DNA of 14,376 nt from Candidatus Bathyarchaeota archaeon (GCA_023144075.1 JAGLGJ010000011.1:1-14376), one strand, 5' to 3'. Positions 1-6,645 are shown, counted from the stretch's first letter. The notes: generated from the sequence alone by a model not told the origin. Numbers and translations are program-made.

Positions 1-391
1 TTGACACGCAAATCTTTCAGGACTCCTATCTGGAGCATCAACATATGCCACATCAGGCTTTATTCTATCCAGAATTTTTGCTACGAATTTCGCCTCCAAT
101 TGATTTAATCGTTTTAATGGTTTTCCTCTTAGAACAATTGAATCTATCTCTTGAGGCCCGATCTCGAACAACACATATTCTTTTGCAAGACTGATTATTT
201 TTGGCGTTAGCATTTCACGCGATTTTCTTGTGTGAAGTTTTGAGTCTTTGATACCTAGATTATAAAGCTGGGAAACCTTATTTTCATTAATAGTTAATCC
301 TGCAATTACTAGTGGACCTATAATTGGACCTTTTGGGAAGCCAAATGTTTGACTTTCTCCCAGCCTCGTCCACGCCAGCGATGCAGACTAT
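1..391 (-). CDS. rnhB: Ribonuclease HII, 3' end outside window, reading frame interrupted by a 25-nt insertion
   Basis: Encodes RNase HII, which cuts the RNA strand of RNA/DNA hybrids and removes misincorporated ribonucleotides. The minus strand encodes IAGVDEAGR at 382-356 in one frame. From 330 down, a second frame gives GPIIGPLVIAGL, then GIKDSKLHTRKSREML, IGPQEIDSIVL, LNQLEAKF and VAYVDAPD up to the window edge. These match the family's DEAGRG, DSK and YVDxxD active-site blocks in order. The two frames are separated by 25 nt (356-332), which must be removed to give the family motif DEAGRGP. Without removal, translation stops at TAA 289-287. No ATG, GTG or TTG suits the N-terminus. An in-frame TAG lies at 394-392 and is followed directly by ATA (391-389), where the initiator should be, about 9 nt after GGAGG (405-401). 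Visible length after excision is about 120 residues of a usual 200-230. Family assignment is secure. Whether the gene works depends on splicing; a pseudogene or assembly error is possible. Confidence 0.85.
332..356 (-). other. Candidate 25-nt bulge-helix-bulge (BHB) intron in rnhB pre-mRNA
   Basis: Seen in the sequence, as minus-strand RNA: a central helix pairs UGGG (362-359) with CCCA (337-334). A 3-nt bulge AGA (358-356) lies on the 5' strand. A 3-nt bulge AAA (333-331) lies on the 3' strand. An inner stem pairs AAGUC (355-351) with GGCUU (342-338) and includes one G-U pair. The loop is 8 nt (350-343). An outer helix UGGAC (372-368) with GUCCA (329-325) is possible, plus C363-G330, leaving GAGG unpaired. 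Archaeal tRNA splicing endonuclease cuts after the second base of each bulge. Here that removes 356-332 and joins GGGAG to AGGTCC, giving Gly-Arg-Gly in the right frame. Established: BHB introns occur in archaeal tRNA and rRNA and in crenarchaeal cbf5 mRNA. Splicing in rnhB is inference. The weak point is the outer helix. Confidence 0.6.
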
Positions 392-398
392 CTAAATT

Positions 399-405
399 CC
401 CCTCC
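399..405 (-). promoter_or_regulatory. Shine-Dalgarno of rnhB pointing at a non-standard start
   Basis: GGAGGGG on the minus strand is a strong match to the archaeal 16S 3' end. It lies 7-9 nt before the ATA codon at 391-389. It supports initiation at or very near that ATA, because the preceding in-frame codon is TAG and the next possible start (GTG 373-371) is nearly 30 nt away. Confidence 0.5.
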
Positions 406-443
406 AATCATCTCCATGATAAATCTCTTGAATTCAATATTAC

Positions 444-449
444 AAAAAA
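444..449 (-). terminator. T-run after the THEP1 gene
   Basis: Six T residues on the minus strand, 8 nt past the stop of the NTPase gene. Archaeal transcripts commonly end in such U-rich stretches. Weak evidence on its own in AT-rich DNA. Confidence 0.25.
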
Positions 450-457
450 TATTCGAT

Positions 458-1021
458 TCAATGCTTCTTTTCAATTATTTTCAAAATTTCTTTCGATATT
501 TTATCAATCTGAATATTCCGATTCTCATATGTTATTTCAATGATCTTAGGCAGATCAGTAAGATCTAGGATTTTCATGAAATTATTTCGCAATTTGAATT
601 GGACTGTTCCTAGGAATGGTTTGCTTCCGCGAATTGCCATAGCTACGGTCTTTCTAAAATTCGCACTAGTAATTTCCATGGGTCCAGTTTCATCAACGAC
701 AACTAAATCTATTTCTGGCCGATTCAAGCTGTTTGTTATTGCAGCAACTCCTACTTCATCTAGATCTACGGCATTGACTACATACTTTCCTATCTTACTA
801 CCTTTCTTTAAGCTGGTGTGCGCAAGAATCCCTTTCTTGCCAGTATAAATATCTAATATCTCAAATCCAAGTCGCTTTTGTTTATCTCTAATTTCTTGAG
901 TTATCATACCTCCAACAAGGTATCCTCTGTCTTTGATAATTTCAACAACATTTGATATTAAAGTGGTCTTACCTATACCTGGCATGCCTGTAACCATTAT
1001 TGTTTCGTACATAATTGTCAT
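458..1021 (-). CDS. THEP1-type nucleoside-triphosphatase
   Basis: A small P-loop NTPase of the THEP1/cancer-related NTPase family, which hydrolyses ATP and GTP in vitro; its cellular role is poorly known. In the 187-residue product, Walker A is GMPGIGKTT (12-20). The family's GGMITQEIR segment is at 38-45. R50-LGFEILD carries the conserved Arg-Gly-Phe-type strand. The Walker B segment VVVDETGPME (107-116) has Thr where DEIGPME is usual. The length fits the family (about 170-190). The first ATG (1021-1019) directly abuts AAGGT. The ATG at 1012 lies 9 nt past that AAGGT and starts MYETIMVTG, which fits homologues better, so a 184-residue product is likely. It is divergent from trm1 and upstream of rnhB by 66 nt on the same strand. 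Confidence 0.88.
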   Translation of the reverse strand: MTIMYETIMVTGMPGIGKTTLISNVVEIIKDRGYLVGGMITQEIRDKQKRLGFEILDIYTGKKGILAHTSLKKGSKIGKYVVNAVDLDEVGVAAITNSLNRPEIDLVVVDETGPMEITSANFRKTVAMAIRGSKPFLGTVQFKLRNNFMKILDLTDLPKIIEITYENRNIQIDKISKEILKIIEKKH

Positions 1022-1037
1022 ACCTTATTCTGTCAAA

Positions 1038-1046
1038 GTATTTATC
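1038..1046. promoter_or_regulatory. AT box in the trm1/THEP1 divergent promoter
   Basis: GTATTTATC on the plus strand reads GATAAATAC on the minus strand. It is the only convincing TATA-like element in the 58 nt between the two divergent genes. At about 25-27 nt from TATA to start site, minus transcription would begin near the THEP1 start codon (leaderless or nearly so), and plus transcription would begin roughly 10 nt before the trm1 GTG. One box may serve both directions. Confidence 0.35.
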
Positions 1047-1079
1047 AAGACTTTTTGAGGTCAATATTGATAGTAAAAA

Positions 1080-2282
1080 GTGTATGAGTTATACCAGAGG
1101 TGTACAGTTATCTATTCCACACTTCCTTTCAAGACTACGAAAGTTATTGAGGGCTCAATTAAATTAGTTCTGCCCGCAGAGTCTGACCAAAAACCTGCCG
1201 ATCCAAATGTTTTCTATAATCCCCGAATGAGTCTGAATCGTGACATTTCAGTATTGGCTGCTCGATGCTTTCAATCAAATCTTCAAAGATCAATTAGAAT
1301 TGCTGACCCTCTGACTGGTTCTGGAATTCGAGGTCTAAGATATGCGGCTGAAGTAGACTCGATAGATTCTGTGCTGTTAAATGATATAGAATCCGATGCA
1401 ACTTTGTTTGCTCTCTACAATATATTGAATAACAATCTTCAGGACAAGACTGACATTCAATGCATGGATGCGAATGTCTTCCTGAATTTACATTCAATAC
1501 CGGGTAAGAGACTGGATTTGATAGATCTTGATCCTTATGGATCGCCTGCAACATACATAGATTCAGCGTTAAGAGCATTGATTAATGGAGGATCTTTAGC
1601 CATGACGGCAACTGATATGGCTGTCCTATGTGGGGTCAAGCCTCGTCCTTGTTTGAGGAAATATGGGGGAAAACCCCTCAGAAGCGAGTATTCACGAGAA
1701 GTTGCTTTGAGATTGCTTTTCGGTTCTCTCGTGAAATCAGCTTGTAAACAGGACATGGCAGTTAACGCAAAGTTTTCCCACAGCACAGATCATTATATTC
1801 GTCTATTCGTAAACGTAAATCGCTCAGCCACAGAAGCAGATAATACACTCAACGAAATGGGGTATATTTTGCATTGCTTTCATTGTCTCAATAGAGTGAT
1901 TTTAAAAGATCCTGCAAAACGTGGAAGATGTTCCATATGTGACAGTTCCACTGCTCTGGCTGGTCCATTGTATTTGGGCAGATTGACCGACTCAGAATTC
2001 TGTCTTAATATGATAGCCGCAACTAATAGTTTGACTAAAAAGTCTAATCGATTATCGAAAATTCTTTCTCTTATTAAAGATGAAGTTGAGGCTCCACTAA
2101 CATATTATACTGTTGATTCAATTTGTCATCGACTCCATAAAGCGCCTCCTAGTCCGAATCGAGTAATTGAAGATCTAAAGTCTCAGGGTTATTATGCAAC
2201 AAAAACTCACTTTGACGGTGGAGGCTTTAAGACAGATGCTACTATCAAAGACATCACATCTCTACTGAATAAACTCAATTGA
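1080..2282 (+). CDS. trm1: tRNA (guanine(26)-N2)-dimethyltransferase Trm1
   Basis: A SAM-dependent enzyme that dimethylates guanine-26 at the tRNA D-arm/anticodon-stem junction. The 400-residue product starts at GTG and has NPRMSLNRDIS (47-57). The SAM-binding motif I is ADPLTGSGIRG (75-85). The catalytic motif is DLDPYGSP (149-156). The Trm1 signature TATDMAVLCG...CLRKYGGKPL is at 177-200, followed by EVALRLL. A C-terminal zinc-binding pair CFHC (266-269) and CSIC (284-287) matches the archaeal family. In-frame stops lie just upstream and no ATG precedes the conserved NPRM block, so the GTG is the likely start. No Shine-Dalgarno sits at normal distance (GAGGT at 1057-1061 is 18 nt away), which suits a short or absent leader. 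Its 3' end overlaps that of convergent rlmE by 8 nt. Confidence 0.96.
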   Translation: MYELYQRCTVIYSTLPFKTTKVIEGSIKLVLPAESDQKPADPNVFYNPRMSLNRDISVLAARCFQSNLQRSIRIADPLTGSGIRGLRYAAEVDSIDSVLLNDIESDATLFALYNILNNNLQDKTDIQCMDANVFLNLHSIPGKRLDLIDLDPYGSPATYIDSALRALINGGSLAMTATDMAVLCGVKPRPCLRKYGGKPLRSEYSREVALRLLFGSLVKSACKQDMAVNAKFSHSTDHYIRLFVNVNRSATEADNTLNEMGYILHCFHCLNRVILKDPAKRGRCSICDSSTALAGPLYLGRLTDSEFCLNMIAATNSLTKKSNRLSKILSLIKDEVEAPLTYYTVDSICHRLHKAPPSPNRVIEDLKSQGYYATKTHFDGGGFKTDATIKDITSLLNKLN

Positions 2283-2907
2283 GAGCAACTTTTTTCCTCT
2301 TGAAGCCTAGACCTAAAACATATAATTCTGAACTGGAGGTTCTCGTTGCCTTTGGTTTGATAATCCGTGTCTGCCGAAAATTTTTCTTAAATTCTTTAAT
2401 AAAAGGGTCTAATTCGTTTCCTTGAAAGACCTTCATAAGAAAATTCCCGCCGAATTTTAAAAATTTCTTAGTTATTTGCAACGATCTTTTCGCCAGATGA
2501 ATTTGTCGGAAGTGATCTAACTCCCAAGTGCCTGAGACGTCAGGTGCTATATCTGAGACAATTACATCAACAGATACTGGTAATTTCTTCATCAGGCATT
2601 CGATAGCTGAATTTGAAGTTATGTCTAACTCAATAAAATCAGTTTGTGGACTATCTAAAGGTTCAACAGGTTGGATATCGACTGCAAACACATACCCTTC
2701 ATTTCCAACAGTTTCAATTAATACTTGGGTCCAGCCTCCAGGGGCAGCACCCAGATCGACTACTTGATCTCTTTTTCTTACGAACCTATAGCTTTTGATT
2801 ATCTGAGAGAGCTTGAAAGCTGCCCGGCTACGGTACCCTCTCTCTTTTGCAAGCTTGAAATAATGATCTTTGCGTCTTTGCTCGATCCACGAAGAACTTT
2901 TTCTCAA
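2275..2907 (-). CDS. rlmE: 23S rRNA (uridine-2'-O-)-methyltransferase RlmE/FtsJ
   Basis: A Rossmann-fold SAM methyltransferase that 2'-O-methylates a uridine of the large-subunit rRNA A-loop. The 210-residue product opens with the family segment ERGYRSRAAFKLSQI (22-36). SAM motif I is DLGAAPGGW (51-59). The K-D-K-E catalytic tetrad is visible: K32, D119 in SDIAPDVSG, K159 in MKVFQG and E194 in SSELYVL. Length matches the archaeal family (about 200-210). Start is TTG at 2907: an in-frame TGA lies two codons upstream, and the N-terminus aligns with homologues from the first residues. No Shine-Dalgarno is seen. It is convergent with trm1 and downstream of the TFE-beta gene across a 226-nt gap. 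Confidence 0.95.
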   Translation of the reverse strand: MRKSSSWIEQRRKDHYFKLAKERGYRSRAAFKLSQIIKSYRFVRKRDQVVDLGAAPGGWTQVLIETVGNEGYVFAVDIQPVEPLDSPQTDFIELDITSNSAIECLMKKLPVSVDVIVSDIAPDVSGTWELDHFRQIHLAKRSLQITKKFLKFGGNFLMKVFQGNELDPFIKEFKKNFRQTRIIKPKATRTSSSELYVLGLGFKRKKVALN

Positions 2908-3133
2908 TGTTCAAACTTGTGCGTATTAAAGACATTACTTTTAATATTATCGCATTTCATAAGACCAATTGTTATTATATTAACAAATGCTCTTTACGTG
3001 TTCTTTATAGATGGTAATAACCACTCTAGCATGTAAGAGAACTGGAATCATACGGCCAATGTGCGCTAATAATTATTGAAATTGAGTATGCCCTACTTCC
3101 CTAGCACCCTATTACCGATTTAAGGTGCAACGT
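2908..3133. other. 226-nt intergenic gap between TFE-beta gene and rlmE
   Basis: No convincing gene is seen here. I found no tRNA T-arm or anticodon-arm pattern. Only very short frames occur; a 12-codon ATG frame on the minus strand near 3030 lacks support. It holds a TTGTTA/TAACAA inverted repeat over a TATA-like core and some AT-rich boxes that could drive rlmE. A weak GCACC/GGTGC pair (5 bp, about 15-nt loop) lies shortly after the TFE-beta stop. Confidence 0.6.
2969..2986. repeat. Inverted repeat TTGTTA-N6-TAACAA upstream of rlmE
   Basis: A perfect 6-bp inverted repeat with a 6-nt spacer (TTATAT). It contains the minus-strand TATA-like string TTAATATA and lies 62 nt before the rlmE TTG. 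It shares half-sites with the palindrome before gar1. It could be a promoter core, an operator or chance in AT-rich DNA. Confidence 0.35.
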
Positions 3134-3523
3134 CTATTCAGAGTTGTTTATCGCCAGATTATTCAGCCAGAAAGTTATTTTATTACATTTATTAGGAGAG
3201 ACGGTCCCAGCCTCACTACATCTATTCTCAAAATCACAGAAAGAACAAGGAATCGCGATTATCGTTTCGACCGTAGGAATTCGCCTCTTAGCTGAAACCC
3301 GATATGTCCATCTGCCATCAAAAAGCTCTTTCTTACGCTGAATTAGTTTTTTTCTCTCAAGCCTCAGAATTGCTCTTGAGCCTTCACGACTATCAGCCGT
3401 GATAGTCTTCCAGAGCTCTGACTGAATTACTCCATCATCACCAGCGTTCATAACTATGTTAAGAACGTCCTGCTCTGTTGTGCCTCGTCTCGCCAAAAAA
3501 TCACCGTTGTGGGGAACCATCAT
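3134..3523 (-). CDS. TFE-beta-like factor (RPC34/RPC39 homologue) with Fe-S cysteine signature
   Basis: Likely the beta subunit of archaeal TFE, a homologue of eukaryotic RNA polymerase III subunit RPC39/RPC34, which helps TBP-TFB-polymerase complexes open the promoter. The 129-residue product has an N-terminal winged-helix stretch (about 16-78; IQSELWKTITADSREGSRAI followed by ERKKLI). A C-terminal cysteine set follows: C93, C96, C102 and C113, spaced CX2C-X5-C-X10-C. The tail CSFCDFENRC...VSPNKCNKITFWL resembles the cubane [4Fe-4S] segment I know from human RPC39 (CX2C...C..GGEISPxxC...TEWL). That makes the call far firmer than a generic winged-helix hit. Start is the ATG at 3523. A TTTAATAG box about 20 nt upstream suggests a leaderless mRNA. 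Neighbouring tfb fits a transcription role. The assignment rests on motif memory, not a search. Confidence 0.85.
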   Translation of the reverse strand: MMVPHNGDFLARRGTTEQDVLNIVMNAGDDGVIQSELWKTITADSREGSRAILRLERKKLIQRKKELFDGRWTYRVSAKRRIPTVETIIAIPCSFCDFENRCSEAGTVSPNKCNKITFWLNNLAINNSE

Positions 3524-3629
3524 TATGTGTCAAGACTATTAAATGTTAAACGGCAATTAGGATGATTTTGTTGAATTCCTTATACTAAACATTGAGAAAA
3601 GACTGAACTAGAACAGTTAGACGCCTATA

Positions 3630-5045
3630 TCACTCAACTCGTTGCCATTTTGTTCCTTCGGGTGAATCTTCGATAGATATGTTCATAGAACTGAGTTTTT
3701 CCCTTATTTTATCTGCGGCCTTCCAATCATTTCTCTTTCTCGCTTCATCTCTGAGTTTAATAATCAGCTCTACCAAGTCTTCGAGCGCTTTGGGTTCAGA
3801 AGCAGCAACACCTTCGATATTAACACCGAAAATAGTACAGAAATCATCAAGCATCTTGATACTTTCAGAAATGTCCCTGACATCATGATCTTCTTTGACA
3901 TGGGCTTCTAATTTTTTAGAAAAAGACATCATTACAGATAGTGCTACCGGCGTGTTAAAATCATCATCCATTGCTTGCATAAACTTATTCTTGTGACTCT
4001 GAATATCATCTAAGTAATTCGAGTCTTGATTTTGCCCTTTCGATCTCTTTATATCAAGTGCATTTTTCGCTATATGATAGGCATTTGATATTGTTCGAAA
4101 ATTCTCTCTAGCGTTTTCTAGATTTTTCTCATTGTAATCAATAGGACTTCGATAATGGCTTGACGCAAAGAATATTCGTAAAACATTGGGGTTATACTTT
4201 TGTAAGATCTCTTTGATTGTTACAAAATTGCCGAGAGATTTAGACATCTTTTGCCCTTTTACATTGACCATGCCGGTATGGATCCAATATTTGACTAGAG
4301 GTTTTTTTCCTGTGGCGGACTCGGCTTGCGCGATTTCTGCTTCGTGATGAGGAAAAACTAGCTCTAGAGCCCCTCCGTGAATGTCATATTGTGGTCCAAA
4401 GTAGGTTTCAGTTATGGCTGTATCTTCAATATGCCATCCAGGTCTTCCCCATCCCCAGGGGCTATTCCAACCTAGCTCATCTTTGCTTCGACTCTTCCAT
4501 AATGAAAAGTCACTGGGATCTTTCTTTCTTGGGTCTGGTTCGATTCTATGTTTTTTAAGTTCTTCAGGTTTCTGTCCAGATAATTTTCCATAGTCTGGAA
4601 ACGTTGAAATTGTAAAATAGATATCTCCGTTAACTCGATAAGCATATCCTTTCTCGAGAAGTCTTTGAATCTGATCAATCATTTCTGGAATATGCTCTGA
4701 CGTTTTTGCAAAAAGATTTGTAGATAACATATTTAGTGAGATCATATCATCTAAAAATTCTTTGTTGAAATTTTTCGAAAGCTCTAATGGATTTATTTTT
4801 CTCTGTTTTCCTCTTTCGATTATCTTATCGTCGACATCAGTTATATTCATCAGGTAAAAAAGGCTAAATCCCTTGTATCTCAAGTATCTTGCTATTACAT
4901 CATATGCGAGATATGTTCTTGCATGTCCAATATGGGCATGATCATAGACTGTTGGACCGCACACAAACATATTTACTCTATTTTCATGAATGGGTTTGAA
5001 TTCTTCCTCTGTCCCACTCATTGTATTCATTACTCGAAAGACCAT
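3630..5045 (-). CDS. cysS: Cysteinyl-tRNA synthetase
   Basis: A class I aminoacyl-tRNA synthetase that charges tRNA-Cys in the cytoplasm. The 471-residue product has FVCGPTVYDHAHIGHAR with C29 and the HIGH motif (38-41). The zinc-site region GRPGWHIED is at 200-208, with H233, H234 and E237 in FPHHEAEIAQ. KMSKS is at 266-270. The anticodon-binding helical domain follows (DDDFNTPVALS 360-370). Length is typical (about 460-475). D208 stands where E. coli CysRS has zinc ligand Cys209; I believe some archaeal enzymes share HIEDTAI. Start is the ATG at 5045 with no clear Shine-Dalgarno. It lies 40 nt downstream of the adenosine-kinase-family gene, so co-transcription is plausible. Confidence 0.97.
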   Translation of the reverse strand: MVFRVMNTMSGTEEEFKPIHENRVNMFVCGPTVYDHAHIGHARTYLAYDVIARYLRYKGFSLFYLMNITDVDDKIIERGKQRKINPLELSKNFNKEFLDDMISLNMLSTNLFAKTSEHIPEMIDQIQRLLEKGYAYRVNGDIYFTISTFPDYGKLSGQKPEELKKHRIEPDPRKKDPSDFSLWKSRSKDELGWNSPWGWGRPGWHIEDTAITETYFGPQYDIHGGALELVFPHHEAEIAQAESATGKKPLVKYWIHTGMVNVKGQKMSKSLGNFVTIKEILQKYNPNVLRIFFASSHYRSPIDYNEKNLENARENFRTISNAYHIAKNALDIKRSKGQNQDSNYLDDIQSHKNKFMQAMDDDFNTPVALSVMMSFSKKLEAHVKEDHDVRDISESIKMLDDFCTIFGVNIEGVAASEPKALEDLVELIIKLRDEARKRNDWKAADKIREKLSSMNISIEDSPEGTKWQRVE

Positions 5046-5085
5046 TCGATTATGACGCCTGCCGATACTGTATTAATTCTAAGGC

Positions 5086-5577
5086 TTAAAGTTTGTATCC
5101 GAGTTTTCTTAAAAGCAATTTTCTTTCCACGACTTCTTTCTCATCTTCGATACCTTTAGGAGGACTTCCATCAATTACTCCCATAATTCCTCTACCCAAA
5201 TTATTCTCAGCCAATATCACATCCACCGGATTTGCAGTTGCACAATAGATGTTACATACCTCGGGAACATTTTTTATTGAATTCAAGATATTTATGGGGT
5301 AGAGATTTCTTAGCATAATAAGGAATGTGTGACCTGCTGCAATATTCAACATATTTTTGACTGCCAGATCAATAAGCTCAGGATCATTCCCCGATCTTCT
5401 TATCAAGCATGGACCCGAAGATTCAGAAAATGCGATTCCAAATTTTGCGCTAGGAACTCCTCCCGAAATGGCTTCATGGAGATCCTCAATGGCCTTGATG
5501 AAATGGCATTGCCCTAAGATAATATTCACGCCTTCTGGCCTATCTATTTTCCTAGTCTCCCATTTAACCTCTGACAT
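5086..5577 (-). CDS. Adenosine-specific kinase family protein (DUF355)
   Basis: Matches the small archaeal/bacterial family named adenosine-specific kinase after a crenarchaeal member studied structurally. The physiological reaction is not well settled. The 163-residue product is conserved along its length: GQCHFIKAIEDLHEA (22-36), KFGIAFSESSGPCLIRRSGND (45-65), AAGHTFLIMLRN (80-91), YPINILNSIKNVPEVC (93-108), YCATANPV (111-118), GRGIMGVIDGSPPKGIED (128-145). Length is typical (about 160-165). The ATG start has a good Shine-Dalgarno, AGGAG (5588-5584), 6 nt upstream. A TATA-like box lies further upstream, so this is probably the first gene of a short unit with cysS. Confidence 0.92.
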   Translation of the reverse strand: MSEVKWETRKIDRPEGVNIILGQCHFIKAIEDLHEAISGGVPSAKFGIAFSESSGPCLIRRSGNDPELIDLAVKNMLNIAAGHTFLIMLRNLYPINILNSIKNVPEVCNIYCATANPVDVILAENNLGRGIMGVIDGSPPKGIEDEKEVVERKLLLRKLGYKL

Positions 5578-5594
5578 ATTGATCTCCTAACAAT

Positions 5595-5619
5595 TGGTAG
5601 AAAATACCATTTTAAAAAT
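5595..5619 (-). promoter_or_regulatory. Promoter of the adenosine-kinase-family gene, with small dyad
   Basis: The minus strand has a TATA-like TATTTTTAAA (5620-5611). It is placed so that transcription would begin near the AGGAG, giving a leader of about 10-15 nt. Between the box and the start is TGGTA-N5-TACCA (5595-5609), a 5-bp inverted repeat in the position of an operator. The dyad is short and could be chance. Confidence 0.4.
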
Positions 5620-5630
5620 AGATAACGATT

Positions 5631-5637
5631 AAAAAAA
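5631..5637 (-). terminator. T-run after tfb
   Basis: Seven T residues on the minus strand within a T-rich stretch, about 43 nt past the tfb stop and before the next gene's TATA-like box. Typical of archaeal U-tract termination. Confidence 0.45.
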
Positions 5638-5679
5638 GTAAATAATTATGGGTCTCAGTTCAAAGTTCGATAGATTATT

Positions 5680-6636
5680 CTAAACTGGAACGTCTATTAC
5701 GAGGCGCTCTAGAAGTTCTTTGTACCTGTTTCGTATTGTGACTTCAGTAACATTGGCGATCTCAGCTATCTCTCTTTGAGTTTTTCTTTCATTCGTAAGT
5801 ACTGTCGCCACATAAGTTGCCGCGGCAGCGATTCCGGTTGGGCCCCTACCACTTGTCAACTTTATCTTCTTTGCAGTCTCAAGAATCTTTATCGCTATTG
5901 CTTCAGCTCGACCTGATATAACCAGTTTGTTTGAGAATCGAGCGGCATAGTCTCTACTTGTGGATGGCGGAACAAAGGTTCCCAGCTCTCTGACCATGAA
6001 TCTGTAACTTCTTCCAACATCTTTTTTGTTGAGGCCTGCTGACACAGAGATTTCTTCAAGTGTTCTAGCTATTCCGCATTGACGACACGACATATAGATG
6101 GCAGCGGCAGTAACATTATGGATAGACCTTCCCCTTATCAATCGTTTCTTTATGGCCTTTCGGTAGATGACTGAAGCAGTTTCGAGAATGTTCTTGGGAA
6201 GATTAAGAGTAGAGGAGAGTTTACTTAGATCTGAAAGAGCAACTGCAAGATTTCTCTCAGTAGCGTCTGAGACTCTAACTCTTCTTTGCCATTTTCTTAA
6301 GGTGTAGAGTTCAACTCTCTGTGAAGAGGATAATTTCTTGCCTGAGGTCCCTCTATTTTGCCAGTCAATAGTCGTTGAGAGGCCTTTATCATGGATAGTG
6401 AATGTCATCGGAGCACCGACTCTGGCTCTTCGAGTTCTTTGTTCATCATCGAATGCTCGCCACTCAGGGGTTGTGTCAGCAATTTTTTCGGTTACGACAC
6501 AGCCACAACCCATGCAGACTAACTCGGCAGCCTCATAATCTCTCATGAGTTTAGCTTTACCACATTCAGGACAGGTACGGACTTTTTGGCTAGTTTCTCC
6601 TACTTCACTTGACGTCGGGTTCTTTTCCTTGGACAC
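5680..6636 (-). CDS. tfb: Transcription initiation factor IIB (TFB)
   Basis: Bridges TBP-bound promoter DNA and RNA polymerase and sets the start site. The 318-residue product has an N-terminal zinc ribbon (C22, C25, C41, C44). The B-reader/linker follows (TTPEWRAFDDEQ 55-66, RVGAPMTFTIHDKGLSTTI 72-90). Two cyclin folds lie at about 110-205 and 210-312. The second carries the BRE-contacting helix-turn-helix TQREIAEIANVTEVTIRNRY (286-305). Length is typical for archaeal TFB (about 300-320). Start is GTG, preceded by GGTG within the 9-nt spacer after the gar1 stop, so gar1 and tfb are very likely one operon with coupled translation. A single copy is visible here; other TFBs may exist elsewhere. 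Confidence 0.97.
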   Translation of the reverse strand: MSKEKNPTSSEVGETSQKVRTCPECGKAKLMRDYEAAELVCMGCGCVVTEKIADTTPEWRAFDDEQRTRRARVGAPMTFTIHDKGLSTTIDWQNRGTSGKKLSSSQRVELYTLRKWQRRVRVSDATERNLAVALSDLSKLSSTLNLPKNILETASVIYRKAIKKRLIRGRSIHNVTAAAIYMSCRQCGIARTLEEISVSAGLNKKDVGRSYRFMVRELGTFVPPSTSRDYAARFSNKLVISGRAEAIAIKILETAKKIKLTSGRGPTGIAAAATYVATVLTNERKTQREIAEIANVTEVTIRNRYKELLERLVIDVPV

Positions 6637-6645
6637 GTGGCACCA

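Noticed and set aside
331..356. 25-nt segment as a tandem duplication or mobile insertion
   Set aside because: No flanking copy of the segment or target-site duplication is visible. The BHB fold explains both its length and its boundaries better.
349..543. Plus-strand 64-codon frame opposite the start of rnhB and the end of the THEP1 gene
   Set aside because: Composition is low-complexity Ser/Phe/Arg with no motif, and it lies antisense to recognisable genes.
2725..3036. Plus-strand 103-codon frame across the rlmE 5' end and the gap
   Set aside because: Two thirds lies antisense to the conserved methyltransferase. The rest is AT-rich with no motif or ribosome-binding site.
2908..3133. tRNA or small stable RNA in the 226-nt gap
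   Set aside because: No GGTTCGAATCC-like T-arm, CCA-adjacent acceptor pairing or box C/D or H/ACA signature was found on either strand.
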